A stretch of 64,000 bases of DNA from CBDBZL01 sp031399025 (GTDB taxonomy: Bacteria; Pseudomonadota; Alphaproteobacteria; Sphingomonadales; Sphingomonadaceae). The position numbers and the translations under genes are program-made. Under the pieces are notes generated by a model. That model made no database searches. It worked only from the letters and a program-made list of their open reading frames with translations, and had not been told where the DNA came from. The number at the start of each line of letters is the position of its first letter. The stretch's first letter is position 1. Positions 42,550-50,549 of the stretch are shown in pieces. Where the stretch lies: contig JANNOJ010000044.1 in the NCBI GenBank assembly GCA_031399025.1, forward strand, positions 1-64,000, read 5' to 3'.

Positions 42550-43533
42550 TTACCGCCTGATGACCGGACCGGTCGATGGCACCCCCACCGCGCCGCCGCC
42601 GAACGGACCGTTGTTCTCGGTGCAGATCCGCTCGGTATGCTCGTAGGCGAGCGGGCCGTCGCGATTGACCGCGCTGACGTCGAAATGCCAGCCGTCGGGT
42701 TCGTCCGCGGCGGTGTAGCGGCGGGCGGGGATGGTGGCGGTCCACGGCCGGGAATAGACGGTCGGGTCGGTGAACGTAGCGTGGTAGTTGAAGCGCGACC
42801 CGTCGGGCGAAAACACGTAGCGCTCCTCCACGGTGGCGTTCTCGCTCATGAAATCGCCGTAGCGGCCAAACAGCGCCTTGCCGTTATTGTTGCGCACCGA
42901 CACGTGCAGCGTGTTGCCTTCCCAACGCCCTATCGAATCGCCGTTCCACAGGTGCACGCCCTCGGGCAGGTGCTCGCTCTGGTCGAGGTGGATGATCCGC
43001 CAGCCGGAATCGAACAGCAGCGCCACCTTGCCCGGATATTGGCGGATCTCGTAACCGTGCCACATGAACGACTTGGGCACGCCAGCGGGCGCGCAGCGGG
43101 CGAGCGGTTCGACATATTGCGGCTCCACCGGGTTGGCGAAGTTGGCGGCGAAGCGCGCCTGCAGCGCGCGCGCCTCGGGCAGATAGGGGATCTCGCCCGA
43201 GGCCGGATCGGAGACCCGGCTGGGCGCGCGCTCGGTCCGCGGGCGGCTCGCGGCCGCCGACGGTTCGCCGGGCGGACCGGCCTGCGGATCGGTGAAGTTG
43301 CTGTGGTTGGAGATGGTGTTCGACCAGAACCCGGCAATGTCCGGCTGACCGTCGGGCAGGCGCGGCCCGGTCCACTCGCCTTGGTCGATCGACGGCACCG
43401 AGCGCTCCCAGCCGCCATTGGCGGCCAGCGCTGCAGACGGCTGGGGCGCAGCAGCCTCCTGCGCAATGGCGGGCAGGGACTGCAAAGTGGCGCCAAGCAG
43501 CAGCGCCGAGGTGACGGCTCGAAATGGCATCAT
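42550..43533 (-). CDS. secreted protein of unknown function (paralogue B)
   Basis: 327 residues with a signal peptide (1-23). The mature part has P-D-I-A-G-F-W-S-N, W-E-G-N-T-L-H-V-S-V, T-V-E-E-R-Y-V-F and T-V-Y-S-R-P-W-T-A-T-I. The same pattern (P-D-F-S-G-T-W, W-D-G-D-T-L-V-V-D, V-Y-S-R-P-W-T-I-N) recurs in the gene upstream, so the two are paralogues. A beta-sandwich or propeller-like fold is likely. Three Cys are seen. No family function is known to me. ATG 43533 overlaps the upstream stop (ATGA) and has AAGGAGG. Last gene of the seven-gene minus-strand cluster. Confidence 0.75.
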   Translation of the reverse strand: MMPFRAVTSALLLGATLQSLPAIAQEAAAPQPSAALAANGGWERSVPSIDQGEWTGPRLPDGQPDIAGFWSNTISNHSNFTDPQAGPPGEPSAAASRPRTERAPSRVSDPASGEIPYLPEARALQARFAANFANPVEPQYVEPLARCAPAGVPKSFMWHGYEIRQYPGKVALLFDSGWRIIHLDQSEHLPEGVHLWNGDSIGRWEGNTLHVSVRNNNGKALFGRYGDFMSENATVEERYVFSPDGSRFNYHATFTDPTVYSRPWTATIPARRYTAADEPDGWHFDVSAVNRDGPLAYEHTERICTENNGPFGGGAVGVPSTGPVIRR

Positions 43534-44357
43534 TGGCCTCCTTGATGCGGGTATTCGTTCTCGTAAGGGAGGGTGAAGCAGTAATCCTCGATCAGGCGGA
43601 AGCCGGGATCGCGGCGGCGATGCAGCAGCACGTTGATCGTCCAGGGGCGGCTGTAGACCTGCGGGTCTTCCAGCGTCGCCGAATAGGCGATGGTGTCGGC
43701 ATCGACCAAGCGCCAGCGCTCGAACACGTGCAATTGCTCGGAATGGAAATTGCCGGCGCGGTCGAGCCAGGTCTCCGGGCCGAAATCGGTGATGTCGACC
43801 ACCAGGGTATCGCCGTCCCACGACCCGCGCGAATCGCCCAGCCAGAACTCCTGCCCCTCCTCCTCCGGGTGGTCGGACCCGTTGGTGTGGATGGTGCGCA
43901 CCTGGTTGCCGAACTGGTGGATGAGCGTGAGATCGGCCTCGCGCTGGAGCACCTGGAAGGGCGCGGGGTAATAGACCCCGCGCGGCACGCCGAGCACCCA
44001 GCACTTGAGCCGCGGATCCTCGGTCTCGCGACCCTCGAAATTGGCCTGGCGCTGCCCGCGGGCGGCGGGAAGGTAGGGAATCGTGCCCCCTTCCACCACG
44101 CCGGGCCCCGGCGGCGCGTCGCGGCGGCCGGCATGGGGCTCCAGATCGTAATCGGCCTCGCTCAGCGTCTGCCAGGTGCCGCTGAAATCGGGCCGGCCGC
44201 TGGGCAGCCGCGGGATCTGCGCCGGCGTCGGCGCCACCGCCATCGCGGGCGCGGCGGCGGTCTGCGCCGCAGCCGGCAGGGCGAAGCCCAGGCTCAGCGC
44301 CAGCACGCCCGATCGGGCGAGGCCGCGCCAGGGAAGGTTCGCAATCGCTAACCTCAT
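43530..44357 (-). CDS. secreted protein of unknown function (paralogue A)
   Basis: 275 residues. Signal peptide 1-32, then a proline-rich linker and R-P-D-F-S-G-T-W-Q-T-L near residue 57. Core motifs are W-D-G-D-T-L-V-V-D-I-T, L-H-V-F-E-R-W-R-L, and V-Y-S-R-P-W-T-I-N-V. Shares its layout with the gene downstream. Proteins of this kind turn up beside TonB receptors in sphingomonads and Acidobacteria; no activity has been assigned to my knowledge. ATG 44357 is 1 base after the stop of the DUF6152-like gene, and its own TGA overlaps the next ATG. Confidence 0.75.
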   Translation of the reverse strand: MRLAIANLPWRGLARSGVLALSLGFALPAAAQTAAAPAMAVAPTPAQIPRLPSGRPDFSGTWQTLSEADYDLEPHAGRRDAPPGPGVVEGGTIPYLPAARGQRQANFEGRETEDPRLKCWVLGVPRGVYYPAPFQVLQREADLTLIHQFGNQVRTIHTNGSDHPEEEGQEFWLGDSRGSWDGDTLVVDITDFGPETWLDRAGNFHSEQLHVFERWRLVDADTIAYSATLEDPQVYSRPWTINVLLHRRRDPGFRLIEDYCFTLPYENEYPHQGGQ

Positions 44358-44358
44358 G

Positions 44359-44781
44359 TCAGAGCACCGGCGGGGCGGGGGCGTCGGGCGCGCTGCCGGT
44401 TTCGAACCGCGTCCCGTCGGGCAGCACCAGGGTGGTGGAATAGCCGAACTCCCCGCCGTTCTTGGCGCGGAAGCCGGCGATCCGCACCTGCGTGCCGGGA
44501 GCCACGGTCGCCCGGGTGATGCCCATCCGGCGCAGCGAGCTCGGCGTGCCGAACTCGAAGCCCCAGCGCTTCACATTGCCGGCCTGGTCGCGGGCGTCGA
44601 GGTAGATCCAGCTGTGCGGGTTGACGAACCGCACCCGGGCCACCGTGCCGCTCAGCACGATCGGCTTGGAGGAATCGAACTCCGAGGCAAAGGCGTGATG
44701 CGCCGAGCCGGAAGTCGACAACCCGGTGGTCGCGGCGCCGAGCGCGGCGGCGGCGGCAAGCAAAGAGCGGCGATGATGCAT
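44359..44781 (-). CDS. DUF6152-like small periplasmic protein
   Basis: 140 residues. Signal sequence about 1-27 with R-R-S-L-L (Tat-like), then the family start S-A-H-H-A-F, followed by a small OB/beta-barrel-like domain: V-L-S-G-T-V-A-R-V-R-F-V-N-P-H-S-W-I-Y-L and W-G-F-E-F-G. The His-His pair at the mature N-terminus could bind metal; this is speculation. ATG 44781 has AGGA 8 bases upstream and lies 11 bases after the TonB receptor stop. Always seen with the two secreted paralogues in this cluster layout. Confidence 0.75.
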   Translation of the reverse strand: MHHRRSLLAAAAALGAATTGLSTSGSAHHAFASEFDSSKPIVLSGTVARVRFVNPHSWIYLDARDQAGNVKRWGFEFGTPSSLRRMGITRATVAPGTQVRIAGFRAKNGGEFGYSTTLVLPDGTRFETGSAPDAPAPPVL

Positions 44782-44792
44782 GGCAGGGTTCC

Positions 44793-47249
44793 TCAAAAAG
44801 ACGCGCGCAGCAGGGCGCCGACGTATCGGCGGGGGCCGATACCGTCGTAGCCGACCGGCGCGCTGTTGCTGAAATCGTTGACGCTGGTGGTGTAGCGGGT
44901 GTCGAACAGGTTCTTGGCGACCACGCTCAGCTCGGTCTCCACCCCCTTCATATCGCGCGCGACGCCGATGCCCGCATCGGTCAGGTGGTAGGCTTCCTGG
45001 AACCCGTACGGCGACAGCAGCTGTTCCAGATTATGGTCCGAGCGGTAGGTGTGCGAGGCGAAGGCGCGCAGGAAAAAGCCGCTATTGCCGATCTCCTGAT
45101 CCAGGTCGAAGCCCAGGATGGCGTTCCACTTGGGCGCGCCGACGATCTGCTTGCCGGTATTGTCGCAGACCGGCACCGAGGCGGGGAAGGACCGCGGGCA
45201 GGTGGCGTTGGCCCAGTCGGTATAGATGGCATCGTTGTAGGCGCCGCCGAAGGTGAGGGAGAGGCCGCCGGCGATCAGCAGCGAGCCGTCGACTTCCACG
45301 CCCACTGCGCGCAGTTCCGGGATGTTGCCCAGCCGCGAGCTGTAGCCGGTGCTCGAGGCGGCATCCTCGTAGCTGGTGGTCGCCTGATAGTCGCGCACCC
45401 GGGTGTAATAGAAATTGGTGTTGAGGCGCAGCGCGTTGTCGAAGAACTCGGCCTTGAAGCCGAGTTCGAAGTCGAGGGTGCGCTCGGGCAGGACGTTGGC
45501 GCGGCTGCCGTCGTTGAGGAAGGCGACCGCGCCCGATTTGCCGCCGCCGCCGCTGGCCGAGGCATAGAGCAGCACGTCGTCATCCACCTGGTAGCTGGGG
45601 TTGATCAGCCAGGAGAACGAACCATCGTCGATCGGCGTCCCGACGATGTCGGTGTAGGAATTGCCGGTCTGGGCGGAGCGGATGGCGTCCGCCGTGGCAT
45701 TGCCGGTCGAGACCAGCGGCGATCCGTCGATGAAGGTCGCGCCGCGGGTGGTGATGCTTTCCTTCTGCTCCCAGGTGTGGCGCAGGCCGGCGGTGAGCGT
45801 GAGCCGGTCGGTGAGGTCCCAATCGAACTGGCCGAACAGCGCCTGGCTGTCGGAGACCGGGTTCTGGAAGGTGGTCGAGAACACATCCTCGAGCGAAGCC
45901 TGCAGCAGCGCCAGATTGGCGGAGGTGTTGAGCGCTGTGTATTGCGCATTGCTGGCGTAGAAGGCCCCCGCGTCGCGCCCGTAGAGGTTGCGGCTCAGAG
46001 TCTCGGTGTCGATGTGGAAGAGGAAGATGCCCGTCTGGAACCGCAGGGTGTCCGACAGGTCGCCGGCGAAGCGGAACTCCTGCGAAAGCTGCTCGGTATC
46101 CACCAGCGTGCCGCTGCGGGCGATGGCGAAGCGGGTCTGCTCGCTGTCGTTCTTGGCGTCGAAGTGGAAGCCGCGATAGGCGCTGATCGAGGTCAGCTCG
46201 AAATCGCCCAACTCCCATTCGGCGATCAACGAGGCGCCGTTATTACGGGTGATCAGGGGCTCGGCCTGGTCCATGTCGATGGTGGTGTAGGAGCCGATGA
46301 TCGGCACGTACCCGCCGAAATAGCTGCGCGCGAGGCGGGTGCTGTAGGTGGTGGTGCGCGGCGATCCGTCGTTGAGCGTGGTCGGCTCGACGATGAACGG
46401 CTTGGTGTTCGAGTTCTCGTTGGTTTCCGCGGTGTCCACGTTCAGCCGCAGCGAAAAGTCGTCGGCCGGCGTCAGCAGCAGCTGCACCCGGCCGCCCCAG
46501 CGGTTGCGCTCGTGCCAGCGGCCGCCGTCTTCCGGGTTGACGTTGACGATGTCGCCGCTTTGCCGATCGGAGAAGAACGAGGCACGCAACGCCAGCAGGT
46601 CGTCGACCACGTTGCTCGAATAGGACCCGCGCGCCTTGAGCCCGCGGTGGGTGAGGCCGTGTTCCAGCTCGAGCGTGCCCTCGGGCCCGAAGGATGGGGT
46701 GGCGGTGGTGTAGCGGATGACGCCGAGCGAGGTGTTCTTGCCCAGCAGCGTGCCCTGCGGTCCGCGCAGGATCTCGACCTGCTCCAGATCGGTGAAGTCC
46801 TGGTAGGTCATGCCGACATGGCCGAGGAACACCTCGTCCACGATGGTGCCGACCGCGGCCTCCATGTTGTCGTTGCCGCTGGTCTTGCCGATGCCTCGCA
46901 GCGACACGCCGGTGCGCCGGGCATTGGGGGTGGTGGCGGTCAGGCCCGGCGCCCGCTGGGTGAGATCGGCGATGGTGAAGACGCGCTGCTGCGCCAGCAG
47001 CTCCCCGCTCAGCACCGAGATGGGGATGGGAACGTCCTGCAGATCCTCGTCGCGCAGGCGGGCGCTGACGATGATGAGTTGCTCCTGAGCAACCGTCGCC
47101 TCGGCGGCGGCGGTTGCGGCATCCTGCGCCAGGGCCGGCAGCGGATTGGCGAGCGCCAGCCCGGCCAGGAAGGTGCCGCTGCCGAACCTGGCGCCAAGCC
47201 TGGTCGACCGGCGCGATCCGGAGTGCGAGCGGGACGAACAGCGGATCAT
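44793..47249 (-). CDS. TonB-dependent receptor
   Basis: 818 residues with signal peptide (about 1-41), plug (L-I-I-V-S-A-R-L-R-D-E-D-L-Q-D-V-P, then V-S-L-R-G-I-G-K-T-S and V-L-R-G-P-Q-G-T-L-L-G-K-N-T) and a full barrel ending in V-G-A-L-L-R-A-S-F. After G-K-N-T the usual A-G-G-A-I/A-G-A-I is replaced by S-L-G-V-I-R-Y. Ligand unknown; the sequence is far from siderophore receptors and nearer to those for organic compounds. Upstream gene is the rhodanese/SMP-30 fusion (74-base gap), downstream the DUF6152-like gene. Confidence 0.92.
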   Translation of the reverse strand: MIRCSSRSHSGSRRSTRLGARFGSGTFLAGLALANPLPALAQDAATAAAEATVAQEQLIIVSARLRDEDLQDVPIPISVLSGELLAQQRVFTIADLTQRAPGLTATTPNARRTGVSLRGIGKTSGNDNMEAAVGTIVDEVFLGHVGMTYQDFTDLEQVEILRGPQGTLLGKNTSLGVIRYTTATPSFGPEGTLELEHGLTHRGLKARGSYSSNVVDDLLALRASFFSDRQSGDIVNVNPEDGGRWHERNRWGGRVQLLLTPADDFSLRLNVDTAETNENSNTKPFIVEPTTLNDGSPRTTTYSTRLARSYFGGYVPIIGSYTTIDMDQAEPLITRNNGASLIAEWELGDFELTSISAYRGFHFDAKNDSEQTRFAIARSGTLVDTEQLSQEFRFAGDLSDTLRFQTGIFLFHIDTETLSRNLYGRDAGAFYASNAQYTALNTSANLALLQASLEDVFSTTFQNPVSDSQALFGQFDWDLTDRLTLTAGLRHTWEQKESITTRGATFIDGSPLVSTGNATADAIRSAQTGNSYTDIVGTPIDDGSFSWLINPSYQVDDDVLLYASASGGGGKSGAVAFLNDGSRANVLPERTLDFELGFKAEFFDNALRLNTNFYYTRVRDYQATTSYEDAASSTGYSSRLGNIPELRAVGVEVDGSLLIAGGLSLTFGGAYNDAIYTDWANATCPRSFPASVPVCDNTGKQIVGAPKWNAILGFDLDQEIGNSGFFLRAFASHTYRSDHNLEQLLSPYGFQEAYHLTDAGIGVARDMKGVETELSVVAKNLFDTRYTTSVNDFSNSAPVGYDGIGPRRYVGALLRASF

Positions 47250-47323
47250 GGATGCAAGCCTCGATGGGACAGGGTCTGGGTCGATGCCGCCGCCGATGCC
47301 GGGTAAGCGAGGAAGACGACGGG

Positions 47324-48652
47324 CTATTTGCCCGGGCGGTCGATACCGCGCGTCTGAGTGGGGATGCGGAACACCGAGCCGCGGCCGACCGCATAGAGCA
47401 CCGAGCGATCCTCCCCGGCGAAAGCCAGGTTCTGCGGCTGCTTGGGCAGCGCGATGACCCCGAGCGTTTCGCCGTCGGCGGCGAAGATCTCGATCCCGGC
47501 GCGCGTCGCCACGTAGACCCGGCCCTGCGCGTCCACGGCGATGCCGTCGGCGCCGCTGGTCGGCCCCTCGGGCAGTTGCGCGAAGCCGGCGAGCGGGGCG
47601 AACGCGCGCCGGCCGGATAGCGAGCCATCGGCCCCGACCGTGTAGGCGAGCAGGTGATGGCCCCAGCTGTCGGCCACGTAGAGGGTACGCTCGTCGGGGC
47701 TCAGGGCGACGCCGTTGGGCCGCGCAATATCGGTCGCAATCAGTCGCACGCTGCCGCCCGGATCGAGCTGGTACAGCGCGGTCGCGGGCTGGATGCGCGG
47801 CTGCCCGGGGGGAGATTGCGGCACGACGCCGGGATCGGTGAAATAGATGTGGCCGCTGCGGGCGAGCGCGAGGTCGTTGATGCGGTTGAACGCGCGCCCC
47901 TCGTAGGCGGCGGTCAGGACGCGCGGCTGGGGTGCGATCACCGCGATCGCCGGGCTGGTGGTCTGCACCGCCAGCAATTCGCCCTGCGCGTTGATGGCGA
48001 GCGCGTTGGGACCGCCCGCCTCGGGCACCAGCGTCGAGACCGCGCCGTCCACCCCGATCCGCACGACGCGATTGGCGCCGTTCTCCGTGAAGGCGAGCGC
48101 GCCGTCGTCGAGGACGACCGGCCCTTCGGTGGCGACGAAGCCCTCGCGCACCACTTCCACGCGGGTGCCCGCGGCGACCACTCCGGCGATCTCGGGCGTG
48201 TCGAACCGCCGCCCATAGAGCGATCCGCCCTGCTCCTGGTAATCCTGCACCCCCACCGCGCCGGCGACCTCGAACCCGTGCTGAGCGAGCAGCGTGGCCG
48301 CGCGGCCGGCGCGGCCGGCATGGTTGGAGAGGGTCACCACCGGGCGATCCTTAGGGATGTAGGCGAAAAAGCGGTCGAGCTCGCTGAACTGGATGTTGAG
48401 GAACACCGGCAGGCTGCCGATGGCGGATATTTCGTCCGGGCGGCGCACATCGATGAAGGTCACCTGGCCCGGAGTCGCGAGCAGAGCGTCGATCTGAGCC
48501 CGGTCGAGAAGGGTGATCTGCGCGGAGGCGGCCGCAGCGGGCTCGCTTTGCGCCAAGAGCGGCGCTGCGTTCAAGAAAACGCCCACCAGAGCTGATGTCA
48601 ATATAACTAAATGACCAGCCGTTCGGCGACTGTGAAGCGTTTCTAAACCCAT
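47324..48652 (-). CDS. exported fusion of inactive rhodanese domain with SMP-30/gluconolactonase-like propeller
   Basis: 442 residues. Signal peptide (about 1-35), a rhodanese domain (about 45-165) with F-I-D-V-R-R-P-D-E and the active loop V-T-L-S-N-H-A-G-R-A-G-R-A-A, where Ser109 replaces the catalytic Cys. Then a six-bladed SMP-30/NHL-type propeller (about 175-435) with E-G-P-V-V, N-D-L-A-L, I-Y-F-T-D-P-G-V, R-P-N-G-V-A-L-S-P-D-E-R-T-L-Y-V-A-D-S and P-D/G-A-D-G-I-A-V-D. Metal site residues of lactonases (Glu, Asn, Asp) appear present. Sulfur transfer is unlikely; binding or lactone hydrolysis in the periplasm is plausible. ATG 48652 follows GAAGGGGG. Confidence 0.8.
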   Translation of the reverse strand: MGLETLHSRRTAGHLVILTSALVGVFLNAAPLLAQSEPAAAASAQITLLDRAQIDALLATPGQVTFIDVRRPDEISAIGSLPVFLNIQFSELDRFFAYIPKDRPVVTLSNHAGRAGRAATLLAQHGFEVAGAVGVQDYQEQGGSLYGRRFDTPEIAGVVAAGTRVEVVREGFVATEGPVVLDDGALAFTENGANRVVRIGVDGAVSTLVPEAGGPNALAINAQGELLAVQTTSPAIAVIAPQPRVLTAAYEGRAFNRINDLALARSGHIYFTDPGVVPQSPPGQPRIQPATALYQLDPGGSVRLIATDIARPNGVALSPDERTLYVADSWGHHLLAYTVGADGSLSGRRAFAPLAGFAQLPEGPTSGADGIAVDAQGRVYVATRAGIEIFAADGETLGVIALPKQPQNLAFAGEDRSVLYAVGRGSVFRIPTQTRGIDRPGK

Positions 48653-48704
48653 GATTCCCCCTTCTTGTCCCAAAGAGGTTAGGTCGGATTTTTATCGCAT
48701 CAAA

Positions 48705-48718
48705 ACAACGAAAGTTGT
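48705..48718. promoter_or_regulatory. small dyad in AT-rich promoter of the rhodanese/SMP-30 gene
   Basis: ACAAC (48705-48709) and GTTGT (48714-48718) flank GAAA in an AT-rich island (about 48690-48730), 53 bases before the start of the fusion gene. It may be an operator or part of the promoter; boxes at standard spacing are not clear. Confidence 0.3.
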
Positions 48719-48773
48719 CTTATATATTCTGACTGGTTCTTTTGACGGGGCTGGCGCGAATACGCGGATACCT

Positions 48774-48799
48774 ATCCTTCAGCTGAATCCTTCAGCTGA
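48774..48799. repeat. 13-base tandem duplication carrying a palindrome
   Basis: ATCCTTCAGCTGA is repeated exactly at 48774-48786 and 48787-48799. Each copy contains the 10-base palindrome TTCAGCTGAA. The second copy includes the TGA stop (48792-48794) of the membrane-protein gene, so the duplication sits at the end of that gene and in front of the rhodanese/SMP-30 promoter. Confidence 0.8.
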
Positions 48800-49625
48800 A
48801 GCCGATCCACCGCCCGGCCACCGCGACCGTCACCCAGGCCAGGGTGGAAACCAGCGCGCTCGCCCGCTCGGGCGCAAGCGGGGCCGGCCCGCCTTCCCGC
48901 TCCTCGCCCGCCCACAGGACCAGCGCGAAAGCCAGGGCGACGATCACCGTCCCCATGCTCAGCTGCCCGGCCAGCGCATCTCCCGATTCGCTGGGCGGAA
49001 GGAAGAACGTGGCGCCCAAGCCTGCGACCATGATGAACCCCACCCCGGCAAGGTAGCCCTTGCGCCGGCCTGGAACGAAGGCCGCGAACAGCGCAAAGCC
49101 GGTGATCGCCACCAGCAGCACCCCGGCGCCCAGGTTGGCGGCCGAGGCGAACAGCGCCACCGCGATCACCCACATGAATGCCGCCACGCCCGCCAGCACC
49201 TGCGGCGCCCGGCCGGGTGCCGGCGTTCCCTCGCGGACCTGCGAGGCCACCGAGACGCTGAGCAGGATGGCGGCGAGCAGGGCGATCATCTTCACCAAAA
49301 AGGCCGTGTTGCCGAGCGAAGTCTGGGTGGTGGAGAGCGTCAGCAGGAAGCCGGTCAGCACGGTGCCGACGATGCTGCCGATCATCCAGGGGCGGGTATG
49401 GCGTTCGACATAGTGCGGCGTCAGGGTCGGCAGGGCGAGGCCGAGCAGCCGCAGGTTGAGCACCAGCACCGCGCCGCCGAGCACGGCGATCGCCAGCAGG
49501 TGCAGCAGCTGGACGGCGGAGAACAACCAGGTCGATTGGTTGATCGCCACGATCATCGGGGCCTGGGCAAGCGCCTCGAGCCGCGCCGAGACGGCGGGCA
49601 GCCAGTGCTGGACGCTCGCGCTCAC
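48792..49625 (-). CDS. membrane protein of unknown function
   Basis: 277 residues with about seven membrane segments. Early part has N-Q-S-T-W-L-F-S-A-V-Q-L-L-H-L-L-A-I, with a His in the membrane, and L-N-L-R-L-L-G-L-A-L. These match segments of the gene upstream (L-R-L-L-G-L-V-W), so the two are related. Membrane His residues could bind haem or metal, but this is unproven. GTG 49625 overlaps the upstream stop (GTGA). A 139-base AT-rich gap separates it from the fusion gene downstream. Confidence 0.75.
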   Translation of the reverse strand: MSASVQHWLPAVSARLEALAQAPMIVAINQSTWLFSAVQLLHLLAIAVLGGAVLVLNLRLLGLALPTLTPHYVERHTRPWMIGSIVGTVLTGFLLTLSTTQTSLGNTAFLVKMIALLAAILLSVSVASQVREGTPAPGRAPQVLAGVAAFMWVIAVALFASAANLGAGVLLVAITGFALFAAFVPGRRKGYLAGVGFIMVAGLGATFFLPPSESGDALAGQLSMGTVIVALAFALVLWAGEEREGGPAPLAPERASALVSTLAWVTVAVAGRWIGFS

Positions 49626-50260
49626 AGGCCGAACTCTCCTTCATATCGGGCGAGCGTCGTCGCGTAGGTGGCGCATTGCGCCGCCTCGGCGGCCAGGCCG
49701 TCGACGCGCTCGCACGAGACCCAGCCGTAGGCGGCATAGCGGCCGGTCGCGATCACCAGGATCCACAGGCTGATCGACGCCGCCGCCGAGAACCGGACCG
49801 AAATCGGCGGCGAGGGCTGTGCATCCCAGCTGTCGCGCCGGCGTTGCACCTTGAAGTGGAACCAGAAGATGTTGAGCGCCGCGGCCAGCAGGAACACGAT
49901 CTTGAGCCGGAAGATCAGGCTGTGAAAATAGTCGAGCGGCTGCGCCAGGAACAGGCCGAGCCCGGTGAGGCCCATGATCGCAAAGCCGGCGATGGTATAA
50001 GGCAGCACGTTGTCGGCCACCTGAGATACGGGCACCTCGCGCCAGACCAGCCCCAGCAGGCGCAGATCGACGAACAGGATGGTGCCGGCAAACAGCATGA
50101 TGGTGATGACGTGGGTGCCCTCGAGCACCATCCACAGCCGCTCCGACCCCTGAAGCTGCGCACTCCAGCTGGTATCGGGAATGGGCTGGCCTCCTGCATC
50201 GAGTTGCGCCCCGAGGCGGAACTGGAGATACGCCAGGAACTCCGACATCGACTGGGTCAT
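49622..50260 (-). CDS. membrane protein, possibly DUF6644 family
   Basis: 212 residues with about five membrane segments. Motifs: W-M-V-L-E-G-T-H-V-I-T-I-M-L-F-A-G, L-R-L-L-G-L-V-W-R, F-H-S-L-I-F-R-L-K, and N-I-F-W-F-H-F-K. Several intramembrane His (T-H, F-H, F-H) suggest a small cytochrome-b-like or metal-binding protein; not shown. Similar to the downstream gene in its first half. ATG 50260 after GGAGG. First gene of the minus-strand cluster, divergent from the receptor at 50550. Confidence 0.75.
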   Translation of the reverse strand: MTQSMSEFLAYLQFRLGAQLDAGGQPIPDTSWSAQLQGSERLWMVLEGTHVITIMLFAGTILFVDLRLLGLVWREVPVSQVADNVLPYTIAGFAIMGLTGLGLFLAQPLDYFHSLIFRLKIVFLLAAALNIFWFHFKVQRRRDSWDAQPSPPISVRFSAAASISLWILVIATGRYAAYGWVSCERVDGLAAEAAQCATYATTLARYEGEFGL

Positions 50261-50549
50261 CGCGCCTCCGCGCGCCTTGTGCACGCCCACCCGAAGTGTT
50301 TATGCTGATGCGACCGCCGACCCAAACGAGCATATGGAATAATCTTGAAAGCCCAGGTCCAATAGTACGGCAATCGCCATGGCCTTCACCCAATTCCGAG
50401 GCACATTGCACCCGCCATCATAAGCATTGGATCGCAAGTTGTTTTCTTCTCGCGGGTGCGGCTACTAGCAGGATGGACCTGGCTTGGGCGTCCTTGTGGA
50501 CTTGCCGGGTTCGATCCAGCAAGAAGCGGACAGGGGGGACCGATCCGAC

